From Cryptomeria japonica (lineage: Eukaryota > Streptophyta > Pinopsida > Cupressales > Cupressaceae): 64,000 bases of DNA. Within the stretch, counting starts at the first letter, position 1. Each line of letters begins with the position of its first letter. The position numbers were made by a program, and so were the translations under genes. Positions 49,512 to 61,609 of this stretch are shown in pieces. The notes under the pieces are model-generated. The model was given only the letters and a program-made list of their open reading frames with translations, ran no database searches and had not been told where the DNA came from. The DNA lies in contig NC_081406.1 in the NCBI RefSeq assembly GCF_030272615.1, positions 258,839,386 through 258,903,385 on the forward strand, written 5' to 3'.

Positions 49512-50360
49512 CGGGAGTATGTATGCTCATACTTCCGGTAAAGTACAAGGAAACAACATTGAAAGACTTTCACCACGTCAAGGAGGCAAGACACACCAAG
49601 CCCCCAGTGGACTAAGGATCTTACGATTTCGATTGACAAAGTAAAAGGGAAGATCACGAGGGAGAACCATGACTGTCAGTAGTAAGGTTCCCTCACTATG
49701 AGTCACGTAAGAGAAATACCAAAAATTTTCAAGGCAAAGCTAAGTTCGTCAAGAAATTTTCAAGTATCTTGAAGGGATAGACGGGGTGTATGCCCCCCTA
49801 CATTAAAGCGATCGCACACGCCTCAACGGGGGTGATTGTTTTAACGTAGTGATACACATAAGAAATGAGAAAGGAAAGGAGCACGTTATCGCAAGGATTT
49901 AGCCCCCAGGTGTGAGATAAACCCAAGGATAATAGACACAAAACACAAAGCACGAGGTGACTTCGCTTTCCTCAGGGTCAGTATGCTATATGATAATTCA
50001 TGTATATCATATGTATGTATGCATAATTGTTCTTCATTCCCTAATCAAGGAAGGTCACCTAGAAGAAGGGAACACATGTGTCTTTTGAGTCAACATGAGA
50101 GAGACCAAAAGAGATCTCAATGCTTTGCATCGTCCTCAAGTAGACAACACTAAGGACAACAAATAGAAGAATGCGAATAACATATAGAAGAAATAACGAA
50201 AGAGAGGAGGAGAGAATCTGCTATGCTAATGAAACTAGTCTAGCACGTCATCTACCCCCCGATCTTGCTGATCAATGTTTCGGGAAGGCAGGGAACACGC
50301 TAGAGGAGGAACATCCAACACAGCAGATGGAGCTATCACAAGATCCAAACAAGAGCTATG
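49512..50360 (-). other. Element 2 3' noncoding region
   Basis: Between the end of the gag-protease frame and the polypurine tract. No antisense gene like that of Element 1 is recognisable, and the plus-strand open frame at 50171-50392 has no motif. Confidence 0.6.
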
Positions 50361-53300
50361 TTAATGTTCCGAGCCACGTTGTTCTTGTCTAGGAGCTAGG
50401 ATAAGTGCTTTAGAAAATTTGTTAGATAAATGGTTATCAATATCAACAAGTTCATATTCACTATCAGAAGCAAGAGAAGAAACATTTTCATCATGAATAT
50501 CAAGATCATCATCAAGATTTATAAAAATAGGATCTTTAACTCGCACAGGATCAAGACCATCATGCATCTTATGTTTAGGAGATTTTGGCTCAATTTCTGA
50601 TTGAGGAGAAAATGGAATAATGCTAGCTGAAGGTGTTTTTGGAGATTGTAAAGTTTGAGAAGCAGCTGCTTGAGCTCTAAGATGACGCTTTCGTCGGCGT
50701 TCACGTGCAGAATGATTTCGTCTACTCTTAGTAGGAAGTGGAGAAGATTGAGGAGGAGGAATGTTCTCATCCTTATCACTTGGATGTTTAGGTTGTGGTC
50801 TCTTAGGCTGGATAATAGGAGAAGAAGAAGGTCTCTTCTCTCTATAAAAAGAAGGAGGAGGAACTGCTCCATATAAAGGAGGAATATTTGGTTTAGGAAG
50901 GAGACCAAGTCCATCATGACGAGGAGGTATAGGTCTACTCTTAGAAAATTTTTTAGGCATAGACATAGTCACATCCATAGGGATGGGTTGGGAATCTTCT
51001 TGAGGAAAGACATTAGTTTTATCTTTCAAAGGAAGAACTTCCTTCTCAAGAACGATAGGAATATCAAGTTTGGGTGTTCTAGGTTCACTTAGAGATAGGA
51101 TCATATCTGTTTTCCACTTTTGATAAGATTTGAAAAGATGATCACTTCGCGGAGGAAGAGTTTGGAATTGTTTAGGCCAAAAATACTCAATAGGAACACT
51201 AGAGGTTCTTTCAGCTGGTTTAAAGAGACTATGATTGACAGTAACAACTTCACCATTATGGGGAAATTTCAAACATTTATGAATAGGAGAAGCAATAGCT
51301 TTCATGGAAGATAGCCAAGGATAGCCAAGCTTCACACGAAATTGTTTGGATGAAGGAATAATAGCAAAGTTCACATCAAGAGATTTGTTATGGACCTCAA
51401 TAGGTAATATAATAGAACCAATTGCAGGAGAAGAAAATGCATCAAATAATTTCACAATCACATCTGTTTTGTCCTAGATTACTTGATTCAATTGCAAAGT
51501 AAAAAGAAATTCTTTAGTAATAACATTAACCATGCAGGAAGGATCAATAAGCACTCCATGGCAAGGTGTATTCTTGACTTTTGCAACTATGTATAAAGGA
51601 CCATCAGGTTCTCTAATGGTTTCACCAGAATCAAATGTGATGGAAGGTACTTTAGGGTTTTCTTGCTACTCTACAAAGTTAATCACATTCGGAGTCATAG
51701 ACACAAGACCATCAGATGAGAGAGAGGAATCATTAGCCTCAATCGCATTAGAGGTATGGGAAGGTAATGGATCAATAAAAATCTAAAGATTTTGGTTAGG
51801 AGGAGCTACAGATGTGTTGCCTTTATCATTCACTCCAGAAACAGAGATAGTATTATTATCAATCAAATCTTGAATTTTACCCTTTAAAGAAAAACATTTT
51901 TCAGTATCATGCCCAGGTTGACGATGAAATTGACAAAAAGATTTGTTATCAAAATAAGGTGAAGTAATCTTTGCAGGATCAATTTGCCTTATAGGAGGAA
52001 GAGTAAGCACATTTTGTTCCAATAACTTATTCATAATACTATGCAATGATTCATTCAAAGGAGTATACTTTCTTTCTTTCTTGAAAAACTTAGAAATAGG
52101 AGGCACACCTGATGCTACATTCACATTATTGTTGATGATGTTTTCATTGAATTTGATGGAATCTCTTTTCGGTTTAAATTTTCCAAATGGTTCTTGACTG
52201 CTATCACCCTTATCACTCGGAGCCATAGGATGTGATTGTTCCATTTGACTCACAGTCAGTTGATAATTGTGAAGAGTTGCACACAACTGTTGGAAAGAAG
52301 TAAACTCAGAAAACAGAAGTTTGTCTCGAATATCTTTTTGTAAATTAGAAATAAAGATTCTTTGAATATCATTGTCAGGCACTGGAAAAGAAATTTGAGC
52401 ATACAAATGCTTATATCTACCAATGAAATCAGTCACTTTTTCTTTAACACCTTGTTTACAATGCATTAAATCAATCAAAGTAACTTTAGGACTTATATTG
52501 TTTTGAAATTGTTGAATGAAAGCATTTGCAAGTTGTTCGAAATAAGTAATAGAATAAGAAGGCAACGAGCAATACCATTGTAGGGCTTTATCTCTTAATG
52601 TTCTAGTAAACAGTTTTGCAAGCAACCTTTGGTCATAAGCAAAATCAGTACAAATTGTTTGAAAAGTCTTAACATGTGTTAGAGGATCACCTTTACCATT
52701 ATAAAGCTCCAAATGCGGGATTTCAACATGTTTAGGGGGAATAGCTCGAACAATGTCAAGAGAAAGTGGGCACACTAAACTTAGATTGATTCATAGAGGC
52801 AATTTGTTGCTGTAAAGAAGAGACAGTTTGTGCAAGATTATTAATGGTCGCTTCAGTCGAAGAATTCATATTAGATGTGTTAGATTGAGATGGAGGTGTT
52901 ATGTTATTGAAAGAAGGTAAAGAGTAAGGTGGTGGGACACTATGATAGTTAGTCATAGGAGATGATTGGATAGGAGGAACACTACAAGGAGAAATAGAAT
53001 GGTTGAATGAATTGCCCCCTTGCGTCATGTTCGTTTGTGGAGATATAATAGGAACACTCATTGAAGGGATGAATGAAGAAGTTGGATTGAGTGAAGGAAT
53101 AGGGTTAATTGAAGAAGAAGGATTGCCCCCATGACTGGTGATCACAGGGGGAATAGAGGTAGTCATTATGTTTGATGTAAAGGTAGGTATGCTAGCAATA
53201 GAAGTTGTCAAAGGAATAGAATGATTGACTTGAGTAGGAGGTTGTGTATAACCTAAAGTTTCAGCACAACTCTTTATAGGCATCACATTCGAATCCACAA

Positions 53301-53514
53301 TGTGTGCAATACCACGCAAAATATCAATTCCATTCTTATCACTTTGAAGCATATGTTTTAGACCCTCAATTAAAGGAAGAGCTTGACTATCAGGGTATTC
53401 TTGAGACATCCATTGTCGAAAATTGTCAAATTGATTATCCAATTTCGAAAGTTGTTCTACAGAAACCTCATGGAGAGCTTCTTCGTCATTAGGAGGATTA
53501 GAGGAATTACCCAT
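50361..53514 (-). pseudogene. Element 2 gag-protease frame, decayed
   Basis: Probable start is the ATG at 53514 (MGNSSNPPNDEEAL); an earlier TTG at 53538 is in frame but less likely. A Ser/Pro/Asn-rich N-terminal part is followed by a frame change near 52760. Then comes the Gag core (HLELYNGKGDPLTHVKTFQT to the LIDLMHCKQ region) and the modified zinc knuckle CQFHRQPGHDTEKC. After three TAG stops (near 51785, 51667 and 51473) the protease-like region is readable. Its active-site segment is VLIDPSCMVNVI, with D-P-S at 51545-51537 instead of the usual D-S/T/G-G, followed by VKLGYPWLSSM. The C-terminal 200 residues are Pro/Ser/Lys-rich. There is no RT. Confidence 0.88.
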
Positions 53515-53692
53515 GTCCTCGTTAAAAAGGCTATTCAAATTAGGTTCTATCTCCTCGGTAATTAAACCTCGGAAAGACTTAATTCGACGACTTCATCTAA
53601 TGGGGATAGTGTAAGTAGGGCTTATTGTTGTAAAACTCATGCACTAGAAAGAGAGAGAAGATTTTGAATTTTAGAGGTAGCAATTTTCAGTA

Positions 53693-53846
53693 AAATCAGC
53701 CAATCTTCCAGATTTAAGCTGTTAAATGCAATCACGACAGTCTCCCGAAATTTCGGAAAAAATGTCCGGGACCGTGGCGCTCGGAGTGCACACGGTCCTT
53801 GCAACTTTTTTTGAAATTTGCAGAGATGAAAGTTATGATGATTTTA
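53693..53846. repeat. Leader duplication of Element 2, copy 1, with an 8-bp stem
   Basis: Aligns with 54315-54461. Its core contains GGACCGTG (53769-53776) and CACGGTCC (53791-53798), a perfect 8-bp inverted repeat with a 14-nt loop, preceded by AAATTTCGGAAAAAATGTC. A related core (GACGATGGCGC...GTGCACACGGTCC) is in every LTR of the family. Confidence 0.85.
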
Positions 53847-54314
53847 GAGCTAATCTGAAAAAATTGAGTGATTTTACGATCTGTAGATAGGCCAAATTAA
53901 AGTTGCAATCTCAAAATTGAACCCTACCAAGATTGTCGAAAAATGCAAAATTTGAATTTTGAAAAAGAGAGGGAAACTGAAATTTTGAATTTTATGATTT
54001 TAGAGGGAATGTCAAAAGCAATGCAAATTTTGAAATTTAAAAGTTGACTCAATTTCATGCAAAATTCAATTTTGAAAGCGGAAATCAAAGTTGTTGTAAT
54101 TAAGCACTTAATTTCAAAAGCCACAAATTGCAAGAATTTGAATAAAGCACTGAAATTTCGAATGAATGCAAACACACTTTTCAGATTTAGGACAGTAAGA
54201 AACACAATTTTGACATGAATTTCAGTTTCAATGATTTTTGAATGATTAGAAGCCTTAAACCAAACAATCACAAGACCAACTTTGACTTTAATTTTGAAAG
54301 TGTTAGAATTGATG

Positions 54315-54461
54315 AAATCAGCCAAGATTCTGGATTTTAGCAGAAAAATACAGTAAGATCTAGCTCCTGAAATTTCGGAAAAAATGTCGGGGACGATGGT
54401 GCTCGGAGTGCACACGGTCCTCGCAACTTTTTTCCAAATTTTTAGGGATGAAAGATATTGT
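54315..54461. repeat. Leader duplication of Element 2, copy 2
   Basis: Second copy of the leader segment. The stem is weakened (GGACGATG against CACGGTCC), but the loop GCTCGGAGTGCA is kept. Confidence 0.85.
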
Positions 54462-54798
54462 GATTTTATTGCGGAATCCAAAGTTACAGCTGATTTGGAG
54501 ATGTTTTGATCAGTGAAATTGTCGGACAAAGGTTGAATCAAGAGGGTTTCAAAAATTAGGGTTTTGACACTTAACCACTTAATTTTCAGAATTAAAGCAC
54601 AAATATGAATTGATAATTTGCAATAGAAGGGTAGATCTGAAACAAGCATTAATAACTAGACATTTCACAAGCTCAATTACTAAAAAGAAAATTTAGGGTT
54701 TTCATGCAATTAACCTCTAAAATTTGCAAAAGATCAGACATGGAAATGTAATCAAGGCATCCAATTTTCAGATCTAACCATGAATAATCAGAAAGGAT

Positions 54799-54817
54799 GT
54801 TCACGTCGGGTTCACCA
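54799..54817 (-). other. Element 2 primer-binding site
   Basis: On the minus strand TGGTGAACCCGACGTGAAC begins three bases after the 5' LTR. The tRNA was not assigned. Confidence 0.8.
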
Positions 54818-54820
54818 AAA

Positions 54821-56120
54821 TGTAAAGCGGAAAATGATCGAACCCTAGTTGCTCTCCCCTCTTCCAACTCCAAGGAGAGAGAAGGGAGGTCACTAGGGTT
54901 GACGGTTTTCACTTAGGGGAGACTTTACATTCAAAAGAGGGGTTGAAACCCACAAGATCCAATCCCACACAATGCAAGATTGGATTCTAAATGAGTTTCA
55001 AGGGTTAAGACAACAAGGCTACCCTCTTTTGTAAAGAATGTTGATAGAAGAATTAAGCTAGGAATGCATAGAAAGTGAGAAAGATTCGCTTATAAACTGA
55101 GATAGGGATATAGGATGAAGCTGCCGACCTGGAATTAACAGTAAAATGTCGATACGGAGCTGTCCTGCAAATTTGAGCAAAAGTTGACGGGACGATGGCG
55201 CCGACGTGCACACGGTCCTCCAAAAAATCCGCGAAACAAAGGGGAATCTGTTCGTCTCTGCACAAGGATTCCAGATCTTCAATTTCAGCCGCGTACCTGC
55301 AACCTACACACAGAAAAGCGAAGATGATTGGGGGGTTAGGGATTAGGGGTTTGCCTTTAGGTCAAACCCCGGTTTTGGAATTAACCAAGAAATGAGAAAT
55401 GCTGTAAATGTAAATGTCTGTAATGTAAAACAAGTACTAATACCTTGTTGTAAGGATGTTTGTATCCTTATGTGCGAAGGTATAGATGTTGTTGTTTGTT
55501 GTATGTTGTAGTAGTATGTAGTAAGTGATCTCCTCTTCAATGGTTGAATCCTTGTCTTGAATGCAACACTTAGCCTTGAATGGAGACTTAGAATGATCAA
55601 TTGCTTGAAGGAATTCTTGAATGCTTGAATGCTTGAATGTTTTTAGTATCGTTTCCACGCTTTTTCCATCCTCCCCAAATGAGAGAGGAAAATGTCATTT
55701 ATATACTTGTCAATTAGGGTTGATAGACTGATGTTTCCAACCTTGGGCCGACCAGGAAATGTTATTTTCCAAATTGCAAACAAAAAGACCCGAAGTCCCA
55801 TAGGAGACCGGGCCCAAAATAGGGCCAGGGACCAGGGCGCTAGGCGCGACGGTCCTGGGGGACCAGGGCGCTAGGAGCCCTGGTCCTGAAGGACCAGGGC
55901 GCTCGGCGCCCTAGTCCTGAAGGACCAGGGCGCTGGGTGCTCTGGTCCCACCTCTCGGGACAGCAGGGTGCAAAGGAGGTTCAGGCCAGGGTGCAAGAAA
56001 ATGCAGTTTTTAGTGTCATAAACAGGTTTCGGGGTCTCCATTCAGGTTGCGTGTTGCGTTGCCATCGTGAAGACCGAAATGCAGTCGAAATTGCAAGTGT
56101 CACAATTTTAGGACGCTACA
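54821..56120 (-). repeat. Element 2, 5' LTR
   Basis: 1300 bp, 21 bp shorter than the 3' LTR, mainly because it has four instead of five 31-bp units. TATA box region at 55698-55705. Confidence 0.94.
55829..55952. repeat. 31-bp GC palindrome minisatellite, four units, in U3 of the 5' LTR
   Basis: Four 31-bp units of the same family as 49173-49327, but with different point changes (for example GGCGCGACGGTCC in unit 1). The arrays in the two LTRs of one insertion therefore differ in copy number and sequence. Confidence 0.93.
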
Positions 56121-56295
56121 GGTTCATTTAATTATTGACCAAGGAAGTCTTTTCTTCGATGACTTGGGCACTATATGTGTAGTTGAGGACTTCCTAAGTT
56201 ATTTATCAATTGTCTTTAATTCTAATGGTCATGCATTCTAGGTACCTAAGCATGCTCTTATCTCAAAAATCCATTTACCTAACGATAAGACTATG

Positions 56296-57120
56296 TTTTT
56301 TATAATTAAAGCAACAAAACAAGGGTTGTTCCTTTATACAAACATCCTGAAGGAAGCATTAACAAGCCATTAACAACACATTAAGAGCATCGAGTAGTCT
56401 AACAAAAAACTATCAAAACATATATTTAAGCCTTATAGTAAAAGGAGTTCATAACAATATCCAAGTATAAAATACTTAACCAAAAAATAACAAAAAGGCA
56501 ACCAAAGGGTGGTTACGCAAACAGTTTACCCCAATATTCAGTAAGGAATTTAAAAAGATCAGTATAGTTGTCTTCTTCTTCAACGTCTTTTCCCATAACC
56601 TTCTTTTGTAGCAGGCACAAAGTAGTAGCTAAAATGTGCATGACTTTGGAACTGACCCTGGAAACATGGACCATTTTTTTCTTAAAGTTTGTCAACTTCA
56701 CTTTCAAAGCCTCTAAGTTCAAAGCAGTGGCATTGCATTTTTCATAGGTATAATCCTCCTTGGTAGGATAGATCTTCTTAGCTGACATCTCATCCTCCAA
56801 CAAGTGGGTATCTTCAATCAGGTCCAAGGGCTTTGGGGTACTCTCCAAGTCGATAGTGACAATGTTCTTTGAGTAGCTCACATCCTCCTCATCCTCTGTC
56901 TCCACCACCTCCTTAGGATCATCCTCATCGGTGTCCATGGCCTCCTTCCATTTTTCATTAGCTTACCCACAAGCCTATTAGACCTACAAGGATTAGTGTT
57001 TCTCGCTCCTTTTTCATCACCCTCACTGTCAATTTCCTTAATGCAAGGCTGAGCGTAGAGCTTAGCCTTTTTAGCCAAGAAATAAATCTACCTTTTTTAG
57101 CAAAGCTCAATGAAGTAGCA
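56296..57120 (-). mobile_element. Retroposed 3' fragment with A-rich tail, inserted in unit 2
   Basis: Comparison with units 1 and 3 shows extra sequence between GACTATGTT and ATAGCACCAGCAC. On the minus strand it carries coding-like sequence and then about 200 bp ending CTTTAATTATAAAAAAC. This looks like a 5'-truncated copy of a polyadenylated transcript or LINE. I could not define a target-site duplication. Confidence 0.6.
56513..57078 (-). pseudogene. Acidic protein fragment in the retroposed piece (unidentified)
   Basis: Two overlapping frames, 57078-56878 and 56938-56513, probably form one original frame broken by a frameshift near 56940. The first has NTNPCRSNRLVGKLMKNG. The second (141 codons, natural stop) is very acidic at the start (MDTDEDDPKEVVETEDEED) and then predicted helical. 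I do not recognise the family. A LINE ORF1 C-terminus or a retroposed host mRNA are the two likely sources. No zinc knuckle or RT motif is present. Confidence 0.4.
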
Positions 57121-57790
57121 AGGTATAGCACCAGCACATTTGTTATATTTGTGAGAAAATTCTACAAGCATTTAAAAAATCTTGTAGAAGGGCTTATTAA
57201 TTATTCTCTTGGGTTTGATTTTTGTGAACATTGCATTTACAAAACCATGATTAATTTTATTGTAGTTATCATAAATCTTTTGGGTGGTTGAACCTTATTT
57301 TTCTAATATATTTAGTTTTTTAGATATTACTTGTCAAAATATTTATATTATGTATCATTTATTGATTATTATTATAGGAGATTACATGGGTCTATTTTCT
57401 CAAAAGTAAATAGGAGGTATTTATTCATTTTATCTATCTCTCTTGGAAATCCAAGATCATAAAAAGTAAAGGTTTTGAAGATTGATAAAGATGGTAAGTA
57501 TACTTAATGAAAATTTTGATAAATTTTATAAGGAGAATAATATTTAAATACATAAGATGTAACCCCATACACCCCTCGATAGAATTTAATTCTAGAATGA
57601 AAGAGCATGGTGTTGATAGATGATCGGTTCTAAGTAAGTGCAATAGGTTGATACAAAAAACTCGATGCATACAACTCAACAAACCAACAACTCATTTATC
57701 ATGTAACTTATCATCTCAAAAAGGTTCATTTCATTATTGACCAGGGATGTGTTTTCTTGGATGACATTGGCACTATATGTACAATTGAGG

Positions 57791-58680
57791 ACTTCCTAAG
57801 TTATCTATCAGTTGCATATAAGGGGGTAACTGAAATCAACAAATTGAAGTAGAAATTTGCAAAACCTATCAATTGTATTTAACACTAATTGTCATTCATT
57901 ATAGCTACCTAAGCATTCTCTTACCTCAAATATCTATTTACCTAATGATAAGACTGTGTTATACCACCAAAACATGTGTTATATTGGTGAGAAAAGTCTA
58001 CAAGCATAAAAAAAATCTTGTAGAAGGGTTGCTTAATTTTTCTCTTGGGTTTGATTTTTGTAAACATTGCATTTACAAAACCATGATTGATTGTATTGTA
58101 GTTATCATAAATCTTTTGGGTGGTCGGACCTTATTTTTCTAATATAATTAGTCTTGTAGACATTCCTTGTCAAAATATATGTATTATGTATCATTTATTG
58201 ATGATTATTATAGGAGATTGGGTATATTTTCTCAAAAGTAGATATGAGGTCTTTATTCAGTTTTTATGGCTCTCTTGGAAAACTAAAATCATAAAAATAA
58301 AAAATAAAACTTTTGAAGATTGATGATGATGGTGAGTATACAATGAATATTTTGAAAAATTTTATAAGGATAAAAGTATATAAATCTACATATGATGTAA
58401 CCCCATACACCCCTCAATAGAAGGGAATACCAAAATGCAAGAGGATGATGTTGATGGATGAAGGATGATGTTGATGGATGAATGACTTGTACTAAGTGTA
58501 ATAAGTTGATGTGGAAAACCTAATGCATGCAACTTAATGGACCAATAGATCCTTTATCAAGTAACCTATTGCTTCAAAAGGTTCATTTAATTATAGACCA
58601 AGGACATGTTTTCTTGGATTATGATGGCACTATATGTGCAATTGAGGACTTCCTAAGTTATTTATTAGTTTCATATATAG
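57791..58680 (+). pseudogene. Copia integrase fragment, tandem unit 3
   Basis: Third copy of the unit and the clearest one. It has a pre-integrase zinc-type segment (LLNFSLGFDFCKHCIYKTM near 58030-58090) and the integrase segment WVYFLKSRYEVFIQFLWL near 58220-58280. A short internal duplication of GATGATGTTGATGGATGA occurs at 58445-58482. It ends with the same GAGGACTTCCTAAGTTATTTA as units 1 and 2. Confidence 0.72.
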
Positions 58681-59880
58681 GAGATTAACTAAAATCAATA
58701 AACAAAAATAGAAACAAAACAATGTTAAAGGTGCACCTATCTACACATTAGTTGTTATGGGTCATTGGTCAATTGACACAACAGTGGTTGTGGGTGATTT
58801 ACCACTATGACTATGTTGCAACTTAAGGCACACAACTCTATCTATCAATGATACCAACCAATCTTGTTAATCTAACTCAATAGAAATGAAAATAACAATT
58901 CATCTATCAAAGTAACTAACAATCTAACTAATATCAATATTAACAATCTACACTACAAAGAGGATTACAATACCTCAAGTGGCCCTTCATTGAGTGTTGC
59001 AACATCTTATCACAATGTTTGTTCTAACTCATAATATCACCAACATTCCACCTTTTATTCAATATTATAATAGTATCATTAAATTGACTAGAAACTCTAA
59101 TAGGATCCAACAACTAAATGACTAATATATTTTTGGTTGCCCCAAACTCTAACAAGATCTAGAATTCATACATAATCTTGAGAATGGATTACTTAAGGCT
59201 CTGAACAACCCACTAATAGTTGTAAATCCTTCCTAAAGATGAGGACTAATTATTCTTATCCATAACTAGTAATAACAACCTAATTGATAAGAGTTGATGG
59301 TAACATAGTTCCAATCAGACTTATTACAACTGAAGAATAGTAAAAATAGGGAATGTGCAAGACAAATTAAATGTCATTATGAACCACATTTCTATTGTCC
59401 TGCAAGCTCCTCCCTGTCCTTTGAATGTATTTAATGGAAACATCAAGAGAAATATCATCTGATTACTCCCACTGTTGATAGTTGCATTACATCCAATACC
59501 TCCATGACTACTACTTTATGAGTTGTAGGGGACATTGCAATGTATGTAGTTTTGTTTAGATTTGGGGCTAGTACTTGGATTTTTTGTTGCAAGTTAGTGT
59601 CTCAACAAACATTTATGAAACATTACTACCATTTCTAACATCATAAGATCATATGATCCATAAATTTTTATAATACACATGCATCCATTATATGCCATAT
59701 ATCATCCATTAAACTTAAAAAGCCTTAGTAAAGTTCAAGCCAAATTCTTATAAGCATATAAACTTTCTTATGACATATGAGATAAAAACAAGTAAAACAT
59801 GGTCAATCCTAGAGCTCATCAATGGAAAGGCCTAAGTGTATGATTAGTGGGTTTATATAATAACATTTTCTTTAGCTAGA
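58681..59880. other. Intergenic sequence without recognised genes
   Basis: AT-rich and without long frames. Nothing in it could be matched to a domain or terminus. Confidence 0.45.
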
Positions 59881-60730
59881 AGTGGTTGCTAATGCATTTG
59901 TCTTGATTAATGGGTCTCTTACATTAATGCTTGTGGAGAAAGCCCCCTTGGAGATTTAGACAAGCAAAAAGTTCACACCTTAAAATATCTATGTATTTGG
60001 TTGCAATATATATGCTCATGTGCCTTGGGAGAAGTGGTCAAATTTGAATAATAAGGTTGTCAAATATATTTTTATTGGTCCAATGGCATCAATGTGAAAG
60101 TATACATGCTTTGGGATCCTATTGCTAGAAAAAAAATTCTATAGTCAAAATTTAATTTTCAATGGGATCATACCTTCCACTGTAATTGAGTAGCCAAAGG
60201 AGGATGGGAAGTTTGTTTTCTAGCTACAACCAAATGCTAAGAGTCTTAAACGAAAGGTTAAAGCTAGAACAAATGAGGAAGATAGTATAGAGTTTGGAAG
60301 GAGTAGAACCTCTACACAAAGTCCAGGTAACCAGAAAGGTACAACCATGTAATTAGAAAATTATTTTATTAACTAACCCTAATGAGCCTAGAATAGTTAA
60401 AGAGGTAATAGAAATTGGAAATTTTGGGTCCTATAAATTGGCCATGGATGATATAGTTGTAGTGAGGATAAATTATACATGGTACTTGGTTTAGTTTCTT
60501 GAAGAGAAAAGATCTATTAGCTATAACTGGGTGTTAAAAAAATTAGGCTGTAATAGTAACATTAAGAAGTATAAAGCACATTTGGTTGCCAAAAGTCATT
60601 CCCAAGTGAGAAAATATTTTGAATGAGATTTTCTCCCCTATTGCAAAGTCAACATCTATTAGAATTTGGTATTTTCTTGTGTTGCTAATTTTTATTTGGT
60701 GTAATGGGTCAAAGTTTGGAAGCTAGATTT
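59881..60730 (+). pseudogene. Copia remnant: end of integrase and start of RT
   Basis: The translation shows a degraded integrase C-terminal region (FGCNIYAHVPWEKWSNLNNK then VVKYIFIGPMAS) followed by the RT entry segment: YKLAMDDIVVV, the SYNWVLKKLGCNSNIKKYKA region, and HLVAKSHSQV. Stops are frequent. The central RT motifs are missing. Sequence near 60830-60890 resembles the end of the old Copia LTR at 46740-46795, suggesting the same family. Confidence 0.7.
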
Positions 60731-61045
60731 TTTCTTGAAAGTGTTTCTTAGGACACATCATTGTGTTATGGTGAATGATTGCAGTGTTGTTTCTTTCTTG
60801 CAAATTATTTTAGATCAAAATTTGTATCCATATTTCCTCTTAGATTAGTGTAGGAGGTGTTTGTGTGCATTATCTTCCTTTCAATAAATATGGGTACAAT
60901 CTATCAAAAATAATCTACAAACACCTTAGAATGTTGTATGTAGATTTGTTACTCCTCTTAAGTGTACCAAACCCTTGAATGTTTCATTGTTAGTTACTCC
61001 TTATATTCTTATCTAATGAGAGGGAATGTTGAATGTGTTAAATGT
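60731..61045. other. Short repeat-derived spacer
   Basis: Contains the stretch similar to the old Copia LTR end noted above. No gene is seen. Confidence 0.4.
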
Positions 61046-61575
61046 GAAACAACACAAAAGAAATCTTTTAAATATAAGCATATAGCATCCGATTATGCAA
61101 TTGTGTGCTAGTGGAATGGGTGAGAGTCAGCCATATTTGAATTTAAATTTTGAAAAGGCAAGGGTCAAGCCTATAATTGTGGGTTCAAACTTGTCACTAT
61201 AAAAGGAAAATAATCAAATTAGTAAGGGTAAAAAATATATTCCAAGACAATTGTATAGATAGTCATAATTAATGCACGGTCTAGGTGATTGTATCAAAAT
61301 GCGTGTAGGTACAAGGATAAGGTTTAGATAAACATACGAAGATGCGTGTGTATAGGGATAACCAAAGGTTAGCAATATGGGGCCAAATTTTCACAAGATT
61401 GCATCATTTATCAATATGTACATTCATTAAGGCATTCCTCCAAAATGAATGCAAAGATAAATGGGAAATGACATGGGTAGGAAAATTTCACCATTACAAA
61501 CATATATTAATAAATTATATCTATAAATCTAATCCATTTTTGAAATGTATATCTACTTAAATTCCAAGTAATTAT
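61046..61575 (+). repeat. 0.53-kb tandem repeat, copy 1
   Basis: It aligns with 61610-62143 in the same orientation over most of its length; shared marks include TAGTGGAATGGGTG, TTTGAATTTAAATTTT, AAGGCATTCC and TTAAATTCCAAGTAAT. The open frame at 61342-61560 is not conserved in copy 2. Confidence 0.85.
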
Positions 61576-61609
61576 ATGATATTTGATTGTTCTTGACAAA
61601 AGACCCTAA

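Larger units (their letters stand above)
53515..54798 (-). other. Element 2 5' leader
   Basis: 1.3 kb, AT-rich, with a duplicated segment (53693-53846 and 54315-54461). A 241-codon open frame at 54649-53924 is dominated by Phe, Ile, Lys, Ser and Leu and has no motif. I regard it as chance openness of AT-rich sequence. Confidence 0.65.
48174..56120 (-). mobile_element. Element 2: complete 7.9-kb LTR retrotransposon with gag-protease only
   Basis: LTRs at 48174-49494 and 54821-56120, with GGTTC at 48169-48173 and 56121-56125. The sense strand is minus, so the right LTR is 5'. The order is LTR, primer-binding site, 1.3-kb leader, a gag-protease frame, 0.85 kb of noncoding DNA, polypurine tract and LTR. 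There is no trace of reverse transcriptase, RNase H or integrase. Such gag-only LTR elements are known in plants and depend on a partner's enzymes. Its Gag is related to that of Element 1 (both have K/R-KYTPL before the zinc knuckle and QDLID after it), so a Ty3/gypsy origin is likely. Confidence 0.95.
56126..57790 (+). pseudogene. Copia integrase fragment, tandem unit 2
   Basis: It opens with the tail of unit 1 (ATTATTGACCAAGGA...GAGGACTTCC, 56126-56200) and then repeats the unit from about 56218. A minus-strand retroposed piece (56296-57120) interrupts it. Integrase-like sequence resumes near 57121 and runs to the ...GAGGACTTCC repeat near 57790. Heavily stopped. Confidence 0.68.

Noticed and set aside
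53924-54649. 241-codon frame in the Element 2 leader
   Set aside because: Skewed AT-driven composition, no motif, and it spans a duplicated noncoding segment. Extra leader genes exist in some plant elements, but nothing here supports one.
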